Assembly: GCA_017650305.1 (NCBI GenBank)
Contig: JAGCFD010000035.1
Location: forward strand, 1 to 64,000
DNA: 64,000 nt
Direction: 5' to 3'
DNA from: Bacteroidales bacterium
Lineage (GTDB): Bacteria > Bacteroidota > Bacteroidia > Bacteroidales > WCHB1-69
This document shows positions 61,486 to 64,000 of this stretch, one piece after another (the stretch's first letter is position 1; each line of letters starts with the position of its first letter). The notes under the pieces were generated by a model. It made no database searches. It saw only the letters and a list, made by a program, of their open reading frames with translations, and was not told the origin of the DNA. The position numbers and the translations under genes were made by a program.

Positions 61486-62616
61486 ATGCATTTTGATAGA
61501 ATTATTATAGGTGCGGGTCTTTATGGTTTGTATGCTGCTCTTTTTTGTGCAAAACGGAACCAGCACGTATTGGTTCTTGAATGTGAAGATGCAGCATTTA
61601 AACGGGCTACTTTTATAAATCAAGCCCGAGTGCACATGGGCTATCATTATCCTCGCAGTTTTAGCACGGCAATAAAATCTGCCGGATATTTTAATCGTTT
61701 TGTTCGGGATTATGGCTTTTGCATACTGACGAAGTTTGACCAGGTGTATGCCACAAGCTCCAATTTCTCTTGGAGTGACGCCAAGGAGTTTAAGAAATTT
61801 TGTGAAGCTGCCCATATCCGTTGCGACGAAGTGCCCCCTTCCCGCTATTTTCAGGATGGGTGCTGCGATGGCGCATTCCTGACGGAAGAATATACCTATG
61901 ACGCACAGATATTGAAAAGTTATTTTCTGGAACAATTAAAGCAGTATCCTAACGTGGTCATCTCCTATGGCTCCCGCATTACCAATCTGGCCAAACTGTC
62001 ACAAACCTTTCAGCTGGAAGTTGAAATGAAGGACGGCAGACAGATCGTTGAGGCCCCCTTTGTCCTGAATGCAACGTATGCGTCAATAAACCAAATCCAG
62101 AATTTTCTCGGATATGAGATGTTCAAAATCAAATATGAACTTTGTGAGATAATACTGTGCGATGTGAACGAAAAACTCAAAGGCGTAGGCCTGACGGTCA
62201 TGGATGGTCCCTTTTTCTCGATTATGCCTTTCGGGAAGACCGGATACCATTCGTTGACATCTGTGACCTTTACTCCGCATATGGCTTGTAAGGAATCCCT
62301 TCCCAGATTCGATTGCCAGGAGCGTAGCGGAGGATTCTGCTCGCCCTTGCAATTGGGAAACTGTAACGACTGCCCGGCAAAACCGGAATCCGCATGGCCT
62401 TATATGAGTCATCTCGCCCGAAAGTATATGAGAGAAGACTTCGCTTTTGAGTTCAACAGCACGCTCTTTTCTATGAAACCCATTTTGTTGGCCTCTGAAA
62501 TTGACGACAGCAGGCCAACGGTTGTCCGTGTCTTTTCTCAGGAGCCGACCTTCGTCAGCGTTCTTTCCGGAAAAATTAACACTGTTTATGATCTTGATGA
62601 AATATTAAGCAAATGA
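61486..62616 (+). CDS. FAD-dependent oxidoreductase (DAO fold)
   Basis: 376 residues. RIIIGAGLYGLYAALFCAKR is the dinucleotide-binding GxGxxG loop, followed by VLVLECE (acidic residue for the ribose). NQARVHMGYHYPRS and the C-terminal FSQEPTFVSVLSGKINTVYD resemble amino acid/sugar oxidoreductases found in O-antigen and exopolysaccharide clusters, including UDP-galactopyranose mutase-like relatives, but the substrate is unknown. A cysteine-rich patch (NCNDCPAKP) near residue 287 is notable. First gene of the cluster; it overlaps the next gene by 4 bp. Confidence 0.8.
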   Translation: MHFDRIIIGAGLYGLYAALFCAKRNQHVLVLECEDAAFKRATFINQARVHMGYHYPRSFSTAIKSAGYFNRFVRDYGFCILTKFDQVYATSSNFSWSDAKEFKKFCEAAHIRCDEVPPSRYFQDGCCDGAFLTEEYTYDAQILKSYFLEQLKQYPNVVISYGSRITNLAKLSQTFQLEVEMKDGRQIVEAPFVLNATYASINQIQNFLGYEMFKIKYELCEIILCDVNEKLKGVGLTVMDGPFFSIMPFGKTGYHSLTSVTFTPHMACKESLPRFDCQERSGGFCSPLQLGNCNDCPAKPESAWPYMSHLARKYMREDFAFEFNSTLFSMKPILLASEIDDSRPTVVRVFSQEPTFVSVLSGKINTVYDLDEILSK

Positions 62617-63545
62617 AAATGGAATCTACTAAAGAAGTGAATTTTGTGTCAGCAGTAGTCTATTGCTGTAATGCTTCAACTACAATTGGAAGTTTCGTTA
62701 AACATCTCGACGAAACACTCTCTGACAATTTCTTGAAATATGAGATTATAGTTGTCAATGACGCTTCAACTGACAATAGTGTTGACATTGTCAAAAGCCT
62801 TGAGGTAAATAAAGAAAGGTGCGTCATGACAATTGTCAATATGAGTCATCGCCAAGGGCTTGAATCTTCAATGAACGCAGGCGTGGATCTGTCTATAGGT
62901 GATTTTGTCTTTGAATTCGATGATCCTGTCCAGGATTTCGAATGGTCTATGCTGATGGACCTCTACCGCCATTCCCTCAAAGGATATGACATAGTGTCCG
63001 CTCGTCCCCAAAGAGGAACCAGACTGTCGTCCAAATTGTTCTATGCGTTGTTTAATCATTATGCAAATTTGCAGTATAAGATATCCACGGAGTCTTTTCG
63101 GGTTCTTTCCAGAAGAGCTATTAACAGAGTCCGGAATATCACAGAGCTGTCTCCTTATAGAAAAGCCTCTTATGCCAATAGCGGGATGGCAATGGATACC
63201 CTCCCATACGTTCCTAAGCTGAAAAAGAAAAAAGAAAAGTACTCGGATAGAAAATCCATGGCTGTGGATTCCTTGATCCTGTACACCGACATCGCATATC
63301 ATTTAACTGCCGGAATAGCACTCTTTATGTTCTTGGTGACTATCGGCTTTGCATTGTACGCGCTCTTCACGAAGATCTATTCGCATCCCGTTGAGGGCTG
63401 GACTACTACCATCCTGTTTATCGCGTTCGGATTTTCCGGCTTGTTTGTTATCCTGGCCATGATTCTCAAATATCTCCAGATAATTGTCTCTTTGGTGTTT
63501 AAGAAAAAATACTACCTTTTTGAATCAATAGAAAAACTTCAATAG
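62613..63545 (+). CDS. GT2 glycosyltransferase, polyisoprenyl-phosphate type
   Basis: 310 residues. VSAVVYCCNASTTIGSFVKH opens a GT-A fold with VVNDASTDNSVDIV (nucleotide binding). The usual DADLQDPPE block reads EFDDPVQDFE here. The C-terminal 75 residues have two membrane helices (AGIALFMFLVTIGFALYAL and a second near 262-287), like GtrB/ArnC enzymes that load a sugar onto undecaprenyl phosphate. ATG overlaps the previous stop; 1 bp before the aldo/keto reductase. Confidence 0.87.
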   Translation: MKMESTKEVNFVSAVVYCCNASTTIGSFVKHLDETLSDNFLKYEIIVVNDASTDNSVDIVKSLEVNKERCVMTIVNMSHRQGLESSMNAGVDLSIGDFVFEFDDPVQDFEWSMLMDLYRHSLKGYDIVSARPQRGTRLSSKLFYALFNHYANLQYKISTESFRVLSRRAINRVRNITELSPYRKASYANSGMAMDTLPYVPKLKKKKEKYSDRKSMAVDSLILYTDIAYHLTAGIALFMFLVTIGFALYALFTKIYSHPVEGWTTTILFIAFGFSGLFVILAMILKYLQIIVSLVFKKKYYLFESIEKLQ

Positions 63546-63546
63546 C

Positions 63547-64000
63547 ATGAATTACGTAAGATTAGGGAACTCCGGTCTTAAGATAACAGAACTCACATTT
63601 GGGTTGGCATTGACGATTGGAACTGAAATCACAGATGTGTCTCAAGCCCAAGCGCTGATTGATAAGGCGTGGGAATTAGGCGTCCGGTCGTTTGACGTTG
63701 CCAACAGCTATGGAAACGGTAAGGCAGAGTATTTACTTGGCCAATGTCTGAATAAATATCCAAGGGAGGAATACGTGCTGTTGACAAAAGGTTCATTGCC
63801 GGTTGGGTCTACACCCTACCACCGCGGCTTGTCAAGAAAACATATCATGTGGGCTTTTAACGAATCTCTGAAAAGACTCGGGAAAGAGTATGTCGATGTC
63901 TATTTTGCCCATAGATATGACCCGGAAGTCCCTATGGAGGAAATAGTCAGGACGTTCAATGATCTCGTCCGTTCAAACAGGGCCCTTTATTGGGGAGTCT
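63547..64000 (+). CDS. Aldo/keto reductase, truncated by the window end
   Basis: The visible 151 residues open with MNYVRLGNSGLKITELTFGL and show the AKR catalytic set: Asp in SFDVANSYG with the Tyr just after, Lys in LLTKGSL and His in VYFAHRYDP. NADPH-dependent reduction of a carbonyl is expected; the position in a sugar cluster suggests a sugar-related substrate. It may resemble YghZ or the KCNAB-like branch. The C-terminal half lies beyond position 64000. Confidence 0.9.
   Translation, partial: MNYVRLGNSGLKITELTFGLALTIGTEITDVSQAQALIDKAWELGVRSFDVANSYGNGKAEYLLGQCLNKYPREEYVLLTKGSLPVGSTPYHRGLSRKHIMWAFNESLKRLGKEYVDVYFAHRYDPEVPMEEIVRTFNDLVRSNRALYWGV

Noticed and set aside
1-64000. tRNA, rRNA, CRISPR array or insertion sequence
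   Set aside because: The intergenic gaps were read on both strands; none shows a tRNA cloverleaf, transposase frame or repeat-spacer pattern. Small or divergent RNAs could be missed without a covariance search.

Overview
The window looks like a chromosomal segment of a strictly anaerobic member of the Bacteroidota, most likely order Bacteroidales. The evidence is a recurrent promoter -7 box of the form TAnnTTTG(C), abundant lipoproteins, a TonB-dependent receptor, a type IX secretion (T9SS) cargo with a PorV/PorQ-type partner, a split transketolase and the [FeFe]-hydrogenase maturase HydF. T9SS components argue against the genus Bacteroides itself. No rRNA, tRNA, CRISPR array, insertion sequence or prophage was recognised. 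Both ends cut genes: ileS at the left and an aldo/keto reductase at the right.

Layout. 1-13.6 kb is almost all minus strand: ileS (partial), a RhuM-PLD-like protein, a lipoprotein nitroreductase, a secreted TldD/PmbA-like protein, purA, a 2TM protein, pyrH, a small lipoprotein with an unusual leader, and an acyl-CoA ligase/SDR/LD-carboxypeptidase operon. 13.7-15.8 kb holds nadD and rlmD on the plus strand. They converge on a minus-strand pair made of an outer-membrane barrel protein and an ECF sigma factor carrying a membrane-anchored tail. 18.6-22.9 kb holds hutH, a lipoprotein, nadC, a YihY protein and a small membrane protein. 23-32.8 kb is a large surface module: TonB-dependent receptor, 1570-residue T9SS cargo and PorV/PorQ-like barrel, with codon use suggesting high expression. 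32.9-39.2 kb holds greA, a HIT protein, a transketolase N-subunit, an LptF/G permease, a glycosyltransferase and dxs.

39.3-51.5 kb is mostly minus strand and centres on the cell wall: a GH3/beta-lactamase-fold fusion, tsaB, a universal stress protein, ddl, two tandem GH73 amidase-like glucosaminidases (one without its catalytic Glu), an M23 peptidase and an oligopeptide-binding lipoprotein. 51.7-58.7 kb (plus) holds a DUF456 protein, a sodium:neurotransmitter-type transporter, a CtpA-type protease, dnaG, a YitT protein and a SufT-like protein. These face hydF and rimO on the minus strand. From 61.5 kb an AT-richer plus-strand cluster begins (FAD oxidoreductase, GT2 glycosyltransferase, aldo/keto reductase), resembling the start of a surface-polysaccharide locus.

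The points most worth attention are the sigma factor that appears fused to an anti-sigma-like membrane region and shares a HDTVY motif with its outer-membrane neighbour, the interleaved inverted repeats in the leader at 9.85 kb, the T9SS triad, and the predicted pseudoenzyme in the GH73 pair. All functional calls come from reading translated sequence; no database search was run.
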